Assembly (NCBI GenBank): GCA_945788545.1
Contig: CALZMK010000108.1
Coordinates: forward strand, 1 to 6,000
DNA length: 6,000 bases
Direction of reading: 5' to 3'
From: an uncultured Prevotella sp.
GTDB taxonomy: Bacteria > Bacteroidota > Bacteroidia > Bacteroidales > Bacteroidaceae
Part shown: one piece after another, positions 1-5,734 of the stretch
Layout: each line of letters starts with the position of its first letter
How positions within the stretch are numbered: position 1 is the stretch's first letter
The notes under the pieces: model-generated
What the model saw: only the letters and a program-made list of their open reading frames with translations
Database searches by the model: none
Told to the model about the DNA's origin: nothing
Translations under genes and position numbers: made by a program

Positions 1-56
1 TAATTTGAATATTAATGGTTAAGGTTTATGGTTGATTAATTTAGTTTTTAAAGTTA

Positions 57-90
57 AAAAAGAACTTCGCTGCGAAGCGAGGTTCTTTTT
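57..90. terminator. Hairpin terminator with GNRA tetraloop, probably bidirectional
   Basis: Bases 57-65 pair with 82-90 and bases 66-71 pair with 76-81, giving a 15-bp stem with one G-T wobble, closed by the tetraloop GCGA (72-75), a stable GNRA loop. A run of T ends the right arm and a run of A starts the left arm, so the element could end transcription in either direction. It lies upstream of the HAD gene and most likely ends a gene outside the window. Its position also means that the HAD gene needs a promoter within about 65 bp or depends on readthrough. Confidence 0.8.
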
Positions 91-140
91 AAAACAGAAA
101 AGACAAGTTGGCATCCATTCAAACCGGACACCGCAAAAAA

Positions 141-147
141 AGAGGAG
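141..147 (+). promoter_or_regulatory. Shine-Dalgarno sequence deciding the HAD gene start
   Basis: The purine-rich AGAGGAG lies 8 nt before the ATG at 156, an ideal spacing. The other complete genes here have A/T-rich leaders without a comparable motif, as is usual in Bacteroidota. It favours the ATG at 156 over the internal ATG at 183 and over the TTG at 108. Confidence 0.55.
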
Positions 148-155
148 TTAATAAC

Positions 156-608
156 ATGTATAACCATATAATTACTATCGATATGAAAACTGTCATTTTA
201 GATTTTGATGGAACACTCAATAAGGCCTGCACTACCATTAAGGCAGTCAAGGACACACTCAAGGAAATGTATGCCATGGGCGTCACATTAGCCTTGACAA
301 GTAAGAAGGACCAAGAGGTATTGGAAAATATCCTTGACGATCTCAACCTGTCTAACTATTTCTCAGTGATAGTTGCAGCTGGCAATGCCAAGTCTGCCAA
401 TGAAGACAATAATTTGGTTAAGACGGTATTGGAGCACACAGATAGTGAACCATCGCAAACATTGATAGTTGGAGAGAACTCGGAAAATATCGAGTTAGGG
501 AAGAAGGCAGGGATAAAGACTTGTGCCGTAAAAACCGACGACATGTCTGATACAGCAGATGCCGACTATGTCATCAACGACATCAGAGCCCTGCTTGACA
601 TCGTATGA
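156..608 (+). CDS. Small cap-less HAD-superfamily protein (phosphatase-like)
   Basis: A 150-residue protein of the haloacid dehalogenase superfamily. Motif I, DFDGT (Asp16 nucleophile, Asp18 acid/base), is intact. Motif II is the Thr-Ser pair in LALTSKK (about residues 46-52), and a candidate motif III lysine lies in NAKSAN (about 77-82). Motif IV is degenerate: the usual GDS..D reads GENSEN (106-111), so Glu and Asn replace the two metal-side aspartates, followed by a family-typical KKAGIKT segment. Only about 30 residues separate motifs I and II, too few for a C1 cap, so the active site would be open as in KdsC- or GmhB-like members. The substrate is unknown. The ATG at 156 has a good ribosome-binding site, while the ATG at 183 would put motif I at the usual distance from the N terminus. 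No canonical promoter was seen after the terminator at 57-90. The gene ends before the terminator shared with trxB. Confidence 0.85.
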   Translation: MYNHIITIDMKTVILDFDGTLNKACTTIKAVKDTLKEMYAMGVTLALTSKKDQEVLENILDDLNLSNYFSVIVAAGNAKSANEDNNLVKTVLEHTDSEPSQTLIVGENSENIELGKKAGIKTCAVKTDDMSDTADADYVINDIRALLDIV

Positions 609-637
609 CAGGCCAATTTCATGACATTAATAATTAT

Positions 638-672
638 AAAAAGGGCATCCCCATTAAGGAGATGCCCTTTTT
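638..672. terminator. Bidirectional intrinsic terminator between the HAD gene and trxB
   Basis: Bases 638-649 (five A, then GGGCATC) pair perfectly with 661-672 (GATGCCC, then five T). The 11-nt loop can add two C-G pairs (651-659, 652-658). The A and T tracts make the element symmetrical, so it can end the HAD transcript on + and the gpx-trxB transcript on -. It starts 30 bp after the HAD stop and ends 10 bp beyond the trxB stop. Confidence 0.9.
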
Positions 673-681
673 GGGGTGTAT

Positions 682-1626
682 TTACTTGTTAAGCAGATAC
701 CGTTCAGCCTCAATGGCAGCCTGACATCCTGATGCGGCAGCCGTTATTGCCTGTCGATAAGTAGGGTCGGCGACATCTCCTGCAACAAAGACACCAGGTA
801 TCTTTGTGCGAGGCGTACCATCAATTTTCTTAAGATAACCCACCTCGTCGGTATCAAGCCATTCCTTGAACACGTCACTATTTGGCTTATGACCTATGGC
901 CAGGAAGAAACCGTCGATGGCAATATCCACCATTTCCTCGTCAGGCTCTCCCTTACGCTTTACGAGATGCGCCCCTTCTACTCCGTCCTCTCCAAAGAGT
1001 CCGATGGTGTTGTGTTCAAAGAGGATCTCGATGTTCTCCTTTTCCATCACCCTCTCCTGCATCACCTTGGATGCACGCAGATAAGGTTTTCTTACGATGA
1101 GATACACCTTTTTAGCCAACCCCGAGAGATAGAGTGCGTCCTCACAGGCCGTATCTCCACCACCTACCACAGCAACAGTCTTCTTGCGATAGAAAAAGCC
1201 GTCGCATGTGGCACATGCCGATACACCCATACCGTTGTATTTGCGCTCATCGTCAAGTCCGAGATACTTAGCCGAGGCACCTGTTGCGATAATCACAGTG
1301 TCAGCCTTGATAACGTGTCCATCCTCCACTGTCAATGTATATGGAGCTTCCGACAAATCGGCCTTGACGATAATGCCATCTCGTATATCTGCACCGAAAT
1401 GTTCGGCCTGCTCGCGCATGTCCATCATCATCTGATTACCGTCAACACCCTCGGGATAACCTGGAAAGTTTTCCACCGTGGTAGTCTGCGTCAACTGTCC
1501 TCCGGGCTGCAATCCGCAATACTCCACGGGTTGCAAGTTGGCTCTCGACGCATAAATAGCTGCCGTGTAACCGGCAGGACCGCTGCCAATGATAAGACAA
1601 CGGACATGTTCTGAAGATTGTGTCAT
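682..1626 (-). CDS. trxB: Thioredoxin-disulfide reductase
   Basis: A 314-residue flavoprotein that uses NADPH to reduce thioredoxin in the cytoplasm, of normal length for low-molecular-weight bacterial TrxB. Visible motifs in order are the FAD dinucleotide-binding GSGPAG (14-19), the GGQL and VENFPG segments (42-56), ATG (115-117), the redox-active CATC (138-141), the NADPH-binding GGGDTA (155-160), and GDV followed by the RQAITAAASG segment (283-300) that closes the FAD site. The HRR...R patch that holds the NADP 2'-phosphate in E. coli TrxB appears here as VRK...R (178-184), so basic residues remain but the histidine is lost. The gene lies 108 bp downstream of gpx on the same strand, with no recognisable TAnnTTTG promoter in between, so cotranscription is likely. 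The ATG at 1626 gives a family-typical N terminus. Confidence 0.97.
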   Translation of the reverse strand: MTQSSEHVRCLIIGSGPAGYTAAIYASRANLQPVEYCGLQPGGQLTQTTTVENFPGYPEGVDGNQMMMDMREQAEHFGADIRDGIIVKADLSEAPYTLTVEDGHVIKADTVIIATGASAKYLGLDDERKYNGMGVSACATCDGFFYRKKTVAVVGGGDTACEDALYLSGLAKKVYLIVRKPYLRASKVMQERVMEKENIEILFEHNTIGLFGEDGVEGAHLVKRKGEPDEEMVDIAIDGFFLAIGHKPNSDVFKEWLDTDEVGYLKKIDGTPRTKIPGVFVAGDVADPTYRQAITAAASGCQAAIEAERYLLNK

Positions 1627-1660
1627 ATACCTTATATATATTATTTAAGTTTCGCATTTG

Positions 1661-1730
1661 CTCAACTTTTCAGGAGTTAAGGAGTTAACTCCTTAACTAC
1701 CAACAATATCCTTTACTTGCGAAAGTTGAG
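1661..1730. repeat. 24-bp palindrome nested in an outer inverted repeat, gpx-trxB spacer
   Basis: Bases 1675-1698 form a perfect 24-bp palindrome (half-site AGTTAAGGAGTT). Its left side overlaps a tandem AGGAGTTA duplication (1672-1687). Outer arms CTCAACTTT (1661-1669) and AAAGTTGAG (1722-1730) form a second 9-bp inverted repeat beginning 4 bp beyond the gpx stop. A third pairing, TTTCGCA (1650-1656) with TGCGAAA (1718-1724), shares bases with the outer arm, so the two compete. No T-run follows on the minus strand, so this is not a standard intrinsic terminator. It may act in RNA processing, attenuation or protein binding. Confidence 0.6.
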
Positions 1731-1734
1731 TATA

Positions 1735-2295
1735 TTAAATTTCTTCTTGTAGCAATTGCTGTATTCTCTCCTCAATTGATTCAATACTTGCCGTGGGCTC
1801 AAATCTATCAACCACCATACCACGCTTGTTGGTCAGGAACTTTGTGAAATTCCACTTGATGTCAGGTTTCTGCTGATAGTCGGGATCCTCTTTCTTGAGC
1901 ATTTCATCAAGGATGCCAGTCAAATTATGTCCCTTGTCCCAACCTTGGAATCCCTTTTGCTCTGTGAGATACTTGAACAGGGGATCGGCATCAGGACCAT
2001 TCACTTTCACCTTCTTGAATCTTGGAAACTCCGTACCGTAATTCATCTTGCAGAACTGATGGATAGACTCGTCGGTGCCAGGAGCCTGCTGTCCAAACTG
2101 GTTGCAGGGGAAATCAAGGATTTCAAATCCCTGACTATGATATTTTTCGTAGAGTTTCTCCAATTCCTCATACTGTGGTGTAAATCCACATTTTATGGCT
2201 GTGTTGACGATGAGCAGCACCTCAGGTGCATACTCCTTAAGAGCGACGCTCTTTCCTTTTCTGTCTTTGACAGTAAAATCAAAAATTGTACTCAT
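1735..2295 (-). CDS. gpx: Glutathione peroxidase homologue, probably thioredoxin-dependent
   Basis: A 186-residue peroxidase of the glutathione peroxidase family that reduces hydrogen peroxide or organic hydroperoxides in the cytoplasm (no signal peptide). The catalytic site is visible: Cys36 in IKCGFTP, Gln70 in the FPCNQFGQQ.PGT block (62-74), and Trp148-Asn149 in the WNFTKFL motif. Cys36 is ordinary cysteine; no selenocysteine codon is involved. Cys82, in the E...FC motif, sits where thioredoxin-dependent members such as yeast Gpx3/Orp1 have their resolving cysteine, so thioredoxin is the likely electron donor. The reductase gene trxB directly downstream supports that. Residues about 114-145 look longer than the usual link between the PLF.YL and WNF motifs, which explains a length somewhat above 160. 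The start follows a short leader from a good Bacteroidota promoter at 2324-2355. Confidence 0.95.
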   Translation of the reverse strand: MSTIFDFTVKDRKGKSVALKEYAPEVLLIVNTAIKCGFTPQYEELEKLYEKYHSQGFEILDFPCNQFGQQAPGTDESIHQFCKMNYGTEFPRFKKVKVNGPDADPLFKYLTEQKGFQGWDKGHNLTGILDEMLKKEDPDYQQKPDIKWNFTKFLTNKRGMVVDRFEPTASIESIEERIQQLLQEEI

Positions 2296-2323
2296 TTTCT
2301 TTTATCTTTGTATAAATGCACTG

Positions 2324-2355
2324 CAAAGATACGTCAAATAATGGAAAATACAAAA
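2324..2355 (-). promoter_or_regulatory. Bacteroidota-type promoter of gpx-trxB
   Basis: On the minus strand, TTTTG (2355-2351) is followed by exactly 19 bp and then TATCTTTG (2331-2324), matching the TTTG/TAnnTTTG consensus of the Bacteroidota primary sigma factor. Transcription would start near 2318, leaving a leader of about 25 nt before the gpx ATG. A mirror copy, TATCTTTG on the + strand at 2303-2310, forms an inverted repeat with the -7 box across a 13-bp spacer that covers the start site. Confidence 0.8.
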
Positions 2356-2396
2356 GAATATCTGTTTATTTTTTATACTTTAACTAAATCTGCCAT

Positions 2397-2443
2397 AAAA
2401 AAAAAGAATGTATCGGATATATGCAACTATCCGACACATTCTT
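2397..2443 (-). terminator. Intrinsic terminator of rpmE2
   Basis: Bases 2404-2419 pair with 2428-2443: a 15-bp stem plus one A-C mismatch at 2412/2435, with an 8-nt loop. On the minus strand it is followed by nine T residues (complement of the A run at 2397-2405). It lies 29 bp beyond the rpmE2 stop and insulates rpmE2 from the gpx promoter. Confidence 0.9.
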
Positions 2444-2472
2444 CTAATGAGTCCAATTTTAAGAATTATATC

Positions 2473-2727
2473 TTATTTCTTGGCTGCCTTACCGTAGCGG
2501 CTGAAGAACTTGTCAACGCGACCAGCAGTATCGACAAGCTTGCTCTTACCAGTATAGAACGGGTGAGAAGTGCTTGAGATTTCGACTTTTACCACAGGGT
2601 AAGTTTCGCCTTCAAATTCTACTGTATCGTTGGTCTTGGCAGTAGAACGTGTAAGGAACATATCGCCGTTGGACATATCCTTAAATACGACGGGGCGATA
2701 GTTCTCGGGATGAATACCTTTTTTCAT
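2473..2727 (-). CDS. rpmE2: 50S ribosomal protein L31, type B
   Basis: An 84-residue L31 of the type B class, a small protein of the large ribosomal subunit. The diagnostic blocks are [14 protein letters not shown] (4-17), [19 protein letters not shown] (43-61) and the [12 protein letters not shown] end. There is no cysteine, so the zinc-binding CxxC of type A L31 is absent; this is the defining trait of the type B (RpmE2, YkgM-like) form. Many species express that form under zinc limitation, but where it is the only L31 it is simply a housekeeping protein, and the sequence cannot show which applies. The gene stands alone with its own -7 element (2780-2787) and a clear terminator. Its leader is A/T-rich without a Shine-Dalgarno sequence. 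Confidence 0.97.
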   Translation of the reverse strand: MKKGIHPENYRPVVFKDMSNGDMFLTRSTAKTNDTVEFEGETYPVVKVEISSTSHPFYTGKSKLVDTAGRVDKFFSRYGKAAKK

Positions 2728-2779
2728 TTTTACTTTTTATTATTATTGTTACAATTTAATATTTTCTCTTTTTGGGGTG

Positions 2780-2787
2780 CAAAGGTA
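2780..2787 (-). promoter_or_regulatory. -7 element of the rpmE2 promoter
   Basis: TACCTTTG on the minus strand fits the Bacteroidota TAnnTTTG consensus. It predicts a start near 2774 and a leader of about 47 nt. At 19 bp upstream the sequence reads TCTT rather than TTTG, and this position falls inside the AGAATTA heptad repeat, so the -33 box is poor. Confidence 0.6.
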
Positions 2788-2800
2788 CGAAGAAAAATTT

Positions 2801-2821
2801 AGAATTAAGAATTAAGAATTA
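2801..2821. repeat. Three tandem AGAATTA heptamers with a distant inverted copy
   Basis: Three exact AGAATTA units are followed by a partial fourth (2822-2825). A 13-nt stretch (2803-2815, or equally 2810-2822) is the reverse complement of 2877-2889, which contains the stop and last codons of the EEP-family gene. The pair could form a weak A/T-only stem with a loop of more than 50 nt behind that gene. The repeat also occupies the -33 region of the rpmE2 promoter. Confidence 0.7.
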
Positions 2822-2876
2822 AGAAAATCACTATTTAGTCTAATATTTAACCTTTATTCACTCTTAGTCCTAATTT

Positions 2877-3914
2877 TTAATTCTTAATTAAATACACCAC
2901 CGTAGGAAGATGGTCGCTATATCCCTTCAGCCATCTTGGCCCGATGAGAGTGCGGAGTGGAGTTCCCTTGAATGGACCGTCGGGTTCGAGCATATAGTCA
3001 CGGCAGAACACGTTGTGTCCATATAGCGTGAGTGACTTGTATTTGGGTTTCCTACTATTATCCACAAGAGATTTCGAAAGTATGATTTGGTCAAAGAGAT
3101 TCCATCTACCCATATACTCCAGTGTGCCGTGTCCCTCCACGAGTGTATTCCAGAAAGGATTGTATAAGTCATGCTTCTGTTTCACCTCCCATGGATATCG
3201 CTTAGCTCCCAGGTCAATCGCCATAGACTCGTCCATCGGGTCGTCGTTCATGTCGCCCATCACGATGAGTTTCAGTTTTGGGTCATCCTTGAGCAGTGAA
3301 TCCACTACTACACGCAGTTGCTTTGCCCCGAGTTTACGATAAAATTCCTCGCTATACCTGCTTGGCAGATGATTCACCACCACTGTCACATGCTCCTCCG
3401 CCAGAGTGCCGCTCACAATGAAGAATCCACGGGTGAAATAGTTACTGTCCTTCTCAAGCACTTGCACATAAGGCACAAGTTTCGTGTCTCTCACCTTGAA
3501 CACTGCGGGGTCATAGAGTAAAGCGCAGTCAATGCCTCTGACATCCGGTCCCTCGATATGCTCATATTTAATATTTCTCTTTTTCAACGGTGGTTGGGCG
3601 CACAAGTCATCGAGAACGCGCGCGTTCTCCACTTCAGCCACACCTATTATAGAACATCCCCCCGCAACACTGTCGGTACCGAGCAGTCCAAGCACCTTCG
3701 ACAGGTTTTTCAACTTCAACTGATACTTTTCGGTGTTCCACTTATAGCTACCCGTTGGCAGAAATGCCGAATCCTGCTTTCCCGCATCATGGATGGTGTC
3801 GAAAAGATTTTCAAGATTATAGAATCCGATGGCATATTTTTCCATCTTACCCTTAGCCAATGCCTGCGCTGTGAATATGGCCAGCATAACAAGCAGTATG
3901 AACTTATTTTTCAT
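2877..3914 (-). CDS. Exported endonuclease/exonuclease/phosphatase-family protein
   Basis: A 345-residue protein of the EEP fold (DNase I/exonuclease III-like). A classic signal peptide is visible: Lys-rich start, hydrophobic core at residues 5-18 and a probable cut after AQALA (20), so it should act outside the cytoplasm. Family motifs follow in order: YNLENLFD (32-39, metal/substrate Asn), VAEVEN (92-97, metal-binding Glu), RGIDCALLY (126-134), NHLPSR (181-186, catalytic-type His182), GDMNDDP (220-226, Asp221 and Asn223), and SDHLP (333-337, Asp334-His335). All catalytic positions appear intact, so an active metal-dependent phosphoesterase is likely. Whether it cuts DNA, RNA or another phosphodiester cannot be read from the sequence. 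The ATG lies 11 bp inside the 3' end of udk, suggesting translational coupling. It is the last gene of the operon. Confidence 0.9.
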   Translation of the reverse strand: MKNKFILLVMLAIFTAQALAKGKMEKYAIGFYNLENLFDTIHDAGKQDSAFLPTGSYKWNTEKYQLKLKNLSKVLGLLGTDSVAGGCSIIGVAEVENARVLDDLCAQPPLKKRNIKYEHIEGPDVRGIDCALLYDPAVFKVRDTKLVPYVQVLEKDSNYFTRGFFIVSGTLAEEHVTVVVNHLPSRYSEEFYRKLGAKQLRVVVDSLLKDDPKLKLIVMGDMNDDPMDESMAIDLGAKRYPWEVKQKHDLYNPFWNTLVEGHGTLEYMGRWNLFDQIILSKSLVDNSRKPKYKSLTLYGHNVFCRDYMLEPDGPFKGTPLRTLIGPRWLKGYSDHLPTVVYLIKN

Positions 3915-4521
3915 TCGAAACGATTCCCTCTATATATTTCTTTAGTATATGTATTCCTGTTTTGTTTTCGCCTCCAAGCGGAATAATCAAGTCGGCAAAC
4001 TTCTTTGTGGGTTCGATAAACTGCTCATGCATCGGCTTGAGCACCTTGTGATAGCGATCAATCACCATCTCCACTGTCCTTCCCCTCTCCACGCAGTCGC
4101 GCTGTATATTTCGTATAAGTCGCTCGTCGCTATCGGTATCCACGAAAATCTTAAGGTCCATCATGTCCCTCAACTGCTTGTTGAGCAGTGCCATGATCCC
4201 CTCGATGATAATCACCGGTTTGGGTTCGACATGCACAGTTTCCTTCTCCCTGTTGCATTTCAGGTAGGAGTATGTAGGTTGTTCCACAGCCTCTCCATTT
4301 CTCAACAATTCAACATGCTTCACCAACAGTTGCCAGTCGAAGGCATCAGGATGGTCGAAGTTAATAGCCCTTCTCTCCTCCTCAGTCATGTGGGAGGTGT
4401 CATTATAATAAGAATCCAGTGGCACGACAGCCACGAAATGAGGTGGCAGAGCCTCCACTATTTTTTTCACCACAGTGGTTTTTCCCGACCCTGTTCCTCC
4501 TGCAATACCTATAATTTTCAT
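3904..4521 (-). CDS. udk: Uridine kinase
   Basis: A 205-residue cytoplasmic kinase that phosphorylates uridine and cytidine in pyrimidine salvage. The P-loop GGTGSGKT is at residues 8-15. Other uridine-kinase landmarks are DSYY (36-39), the NFDHPDAFDW block (54-63) that contacts the nucleoside, PTYSY (82-86), the Walker-B-like IIIEG (104-108), and the Arg-rich lid R..R...RDCVERGR (134-148). Length and motif order match bacterial Udk; phosphoribulokinase, a relative, is longer. The gene overlaps the upstream DUF308 gene by 4 bp (ATGA) and the downstream EEP gene by 11 bp, so the three are almost certainly cotranscribed. Confidence 0.96.
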   Translation of the reverse strand: MKIIGIAGGTGSGKTTVVKKIVEALPPHFVAVVPLDSYYNDTSHMTEEERRAINFDHPDAFDWQLLVKHVELLRNGEAVEQPTYSYLKCNREKETVHVEPKPVIIIEGIMALLNKQLRDMMDLKIFVDTDSDERLIRNIQRDCVERGRTVEMVIDRYHKVLKPMHEQFIEPTKKFADLIIPLGGENKTGIHILKKYIEGIVSNEK

Positions 4522-5129
4522 TTCAGTTCCTCGCTTTCCGTCTCTACGACATCGGCCTTGTCCATTCCTCTTTTCTTCAGATTAATCTTTGTGGCGTTCA
4601 CCACCTCACTTGCCCCGTAAAGCAGGCAGCACCATCCGATGATTGTCATCGGGAGTGCAGCAGCCTCCATGGGTTGGAACATGACATACAGCCCTGCAAG
4701 CAAGATAAGCGATGGCGACACCCAGAATCCCCATGCCATTTTTCCCCATCTGCGGGCATTATACAGCGACATAAACTGGTTGAGAGCGCCCAATATTAGT
4801 ATTCCGCCCATGATGTACATCAGTATCTCTACAAATACCGAAGGAGATGTGACAAGTAGCACACCAAGGATTATACTTCCCACTCCCACAAGCGGGAACG
4901 TGGGTTTGCCCTTCGAGATTATTCTGCCCTCTACATCAGTAATCATGTATTCCGATGTGTTTTTGCGGGCATTAAGATACGCCAATGTTGAGAACACTCC
5001 CGAGAGAAGGAACATAATGCCGATAGCGAGTGTTATCCACGTCACGGTGTTGTCGGGAAAGCGCAACAAGAGCACTCCGATAATTATTGAGCAAATAGCT
5101 CTAAAAAATGAACTTTGTACGATTTTCAT
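4518..5129 (-). CDS. DUF308/HdeD-like integral membrane protein
   Basis: A 203-residue inner-membrane protein. Six hydrophobic segments are visible at about residues 8-24, 29-52, 78-95, 98-120, 134-151 and 157-178, arranged as three hairpin pairs. A polar stretch at 54-77 lies between pairs one and two, and a charged, acidic tail follows 183. The repeated hairpin with patterns such as IIIGVLLLRFP and SIILGVLLVTSP is typical of the DUF308 family that includes E. coli HdeD, linked there to acid resistance. The biochemical function of the family is not settled, so HdeD is named as a relative only. It is the first gene of the operon with udk and the EEP protein, and its promoter is at 5153-5183. 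The ATG at 5129 fits the short leader and starts just before the first membrane segment. Confidence 0.85.
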   Translation of the reverse strand: MKIVQSSFFRAICSIIIGVLLLRFPDNTVTWITLAIGIMFLLSGVFSTLAYLNARKNTSEYMITDVEGRIISKGKPTFPLVGVGSIILGVLLVTSPSVFVEILMYIMGGILILGALNQFMSLYNARRWGKMAWGFWVSPSLILLAGLYVMFQPMEAAALPMTIIGWCCLLYGASEVVNATKINLKKRGMDKADVVETESEELK

Positions 5130-5152
5130 GTCACTTATGTTTTATTTTTCTG

Positions 5153-5183
5153 CAAAATTAATAAAAAATATTGGTATTGCAAT
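5153..5183 (-). promoter_or_regulatory. Promoter of the DUF308-udk-EEP operon
   Basis: On the minus strand, ATTG (5183-5180) is followed by 19 bp and then TAATTTTG (5160-5153), a TAnnTTTG -7 box. Transcription would begin near 5147, giving a leader of about 18 nt. Its -33 region lies inside the divergent promoter of the histidine phosphatase gene. Confidence 0.7.
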
Positions 5184-5200
5184 TTTTTTTTGTACTTTTG
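5170..5200 (+). promoter_or_regulatory. Promoter of the histidine phosphatase gene
   Basis: ATTG (5170-5173) is followed by 19 bp and then TACTTTTG (5193-5200), matching the Bacteroidota TTG/TAnnTTTG pattern. The start would be near 5206, leaving a leader of only about 13 nt before the ATG at 5220. It overlaps the divergent promoter over 5170-5183. Confidence 0.75.
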
Positions 5201-5219
5201 TGCCAAAAAAAGTATAATT

Positions 5220-5726
5220 ATGACAGAATTGTATCTAGTAAGGCACGGAGAAACGGTAGATAATGCCAATAAGATAATGCAAGGACAGACACAGGGTGAA
5301 CTCAATGCGAATGGCATCGATCAGGCTCGCACTGTAGCGAAAAATCTCGCCGTCGAACAATTCGATGCCATTGTCTCAAGTGATTTAAAGCGGTCGTTCG
5401 ACACTGCCTCTATCATCGCCGAGCCCCATGGAAAAGAGGTTATCACCACCCCTTTGTTAAGAGAGAGAGACTGGGGTGGTTTTACCGGAAGGTATATTCC
5501 CGACCTCAAGGACGAGCCATGGCCCGACGATATAGAATCTCTTGATGCATTGAAAAGCCGTGCGTCGGAGTTTCTTGACTTCATACGCACGACTTTTCCC
5601 GAGCAGAAGGTATTGGCTGTTGGACACGGCATCATCAACAAGGCCATTCAGGCAGTGTATTATGGCAAGCCGATGAATGAGATCCTAAAGATGAACAATG
5701 CCGAGGTCAGAATCCTTAACATATAA
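5220..5726 (+). CDS. Histidine phosphatase family protein (phosphoglycerate-mutase-like)
   Basis: A 168-residue cytoplasmic enzyme of histidine phosphatase branch 1. The catalytic RHGET motif holds phospho-acceptor His9 next to Arg8. Other active-site positions are Arg58 in SSDLKRSFDTA, Glu82 in RERDWG, and His136 in VGHG. All are intact, so a phosphatase via a phosphohistidine intermediate is likely. At 168 residues it lacks the extra insertions of true cofactor-dependent phosphoglycerate mutase (about 230-250), and resembles broad-specificity phosphatases or CobC-type alpha-ribazole phosphatase. No cobalamin genes are nearby to support CobC, so the substrate stays open. Upstream in-frame codons exist back to 5115, but the promoter places the RNA start after them, and the ATG at 5220 gives the standard MTELYLVRHGE start. 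It is divergent from the DUF308 gene and convergent with the repeat protein. Confidence 0.92.
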   Translation: MTELYLVRHGETVDNANKIMQGQTQGELNANGIDQARTVAKNLAVEQFDAIVSSDLKRSFDTASIIAEPHGKEVITTPLLRERDWGGFTGRYIPDLKDEPWPDDIESLDALKSRASEFLDFIRTTFPEQKVLAVGHGIINKAIQAVYYGKPMNEILKMNNAEVRILNI

Positions 5727-5734
5727 TAATTGCT

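Noticed and set aside
889..1614. Long open frame of 241 codons on the + strand opposite trxB
   Set aside because: It lies wholly inside the antisense of a certain trxB gene, its translation shows no family motifs, and it has no promoter or ribosome-binding signal.
1675..1698. Palindrome as the intrinsic terminator of gpx
   Set aside because: No T-run follows on the minus strand after either the palindrome or the outer arms, and the stem is A/T-rich.
2303..2310. TATCTTTG on the + strand as a promoter
   Set aside because: It matches the -7 consensus, but no TTG box lies 19 bp upstream and no + strand gene follows. It is better explained as the arm of an inverted repeat.
1927..2577. Open frame of 216 codons on the + strand across gpx, its promoter and rpmE2
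   Set aside because: It runs antisense through two well-supported genes and through the rpmE2 terminator, and shows no recognisable domain.
3949..4620. Open frame of 223 codons on the + strand opposite udk and the end of the DUF308 gene
   Set aside because: It is a shadow of conserved coding sequence. The translation is rich in His, Leu and Ser without domain motifs and crosses a gene boundary on the other strand.
5115..5219. N-terminal extension of the histidine phosphatase from an ATG at 5115
   Set aside because: The extra 35 residues are Phe/Tyr/Lys-rich translation of promoter DNA, lie upstream of the predicted RNA start, and are not part of the family.
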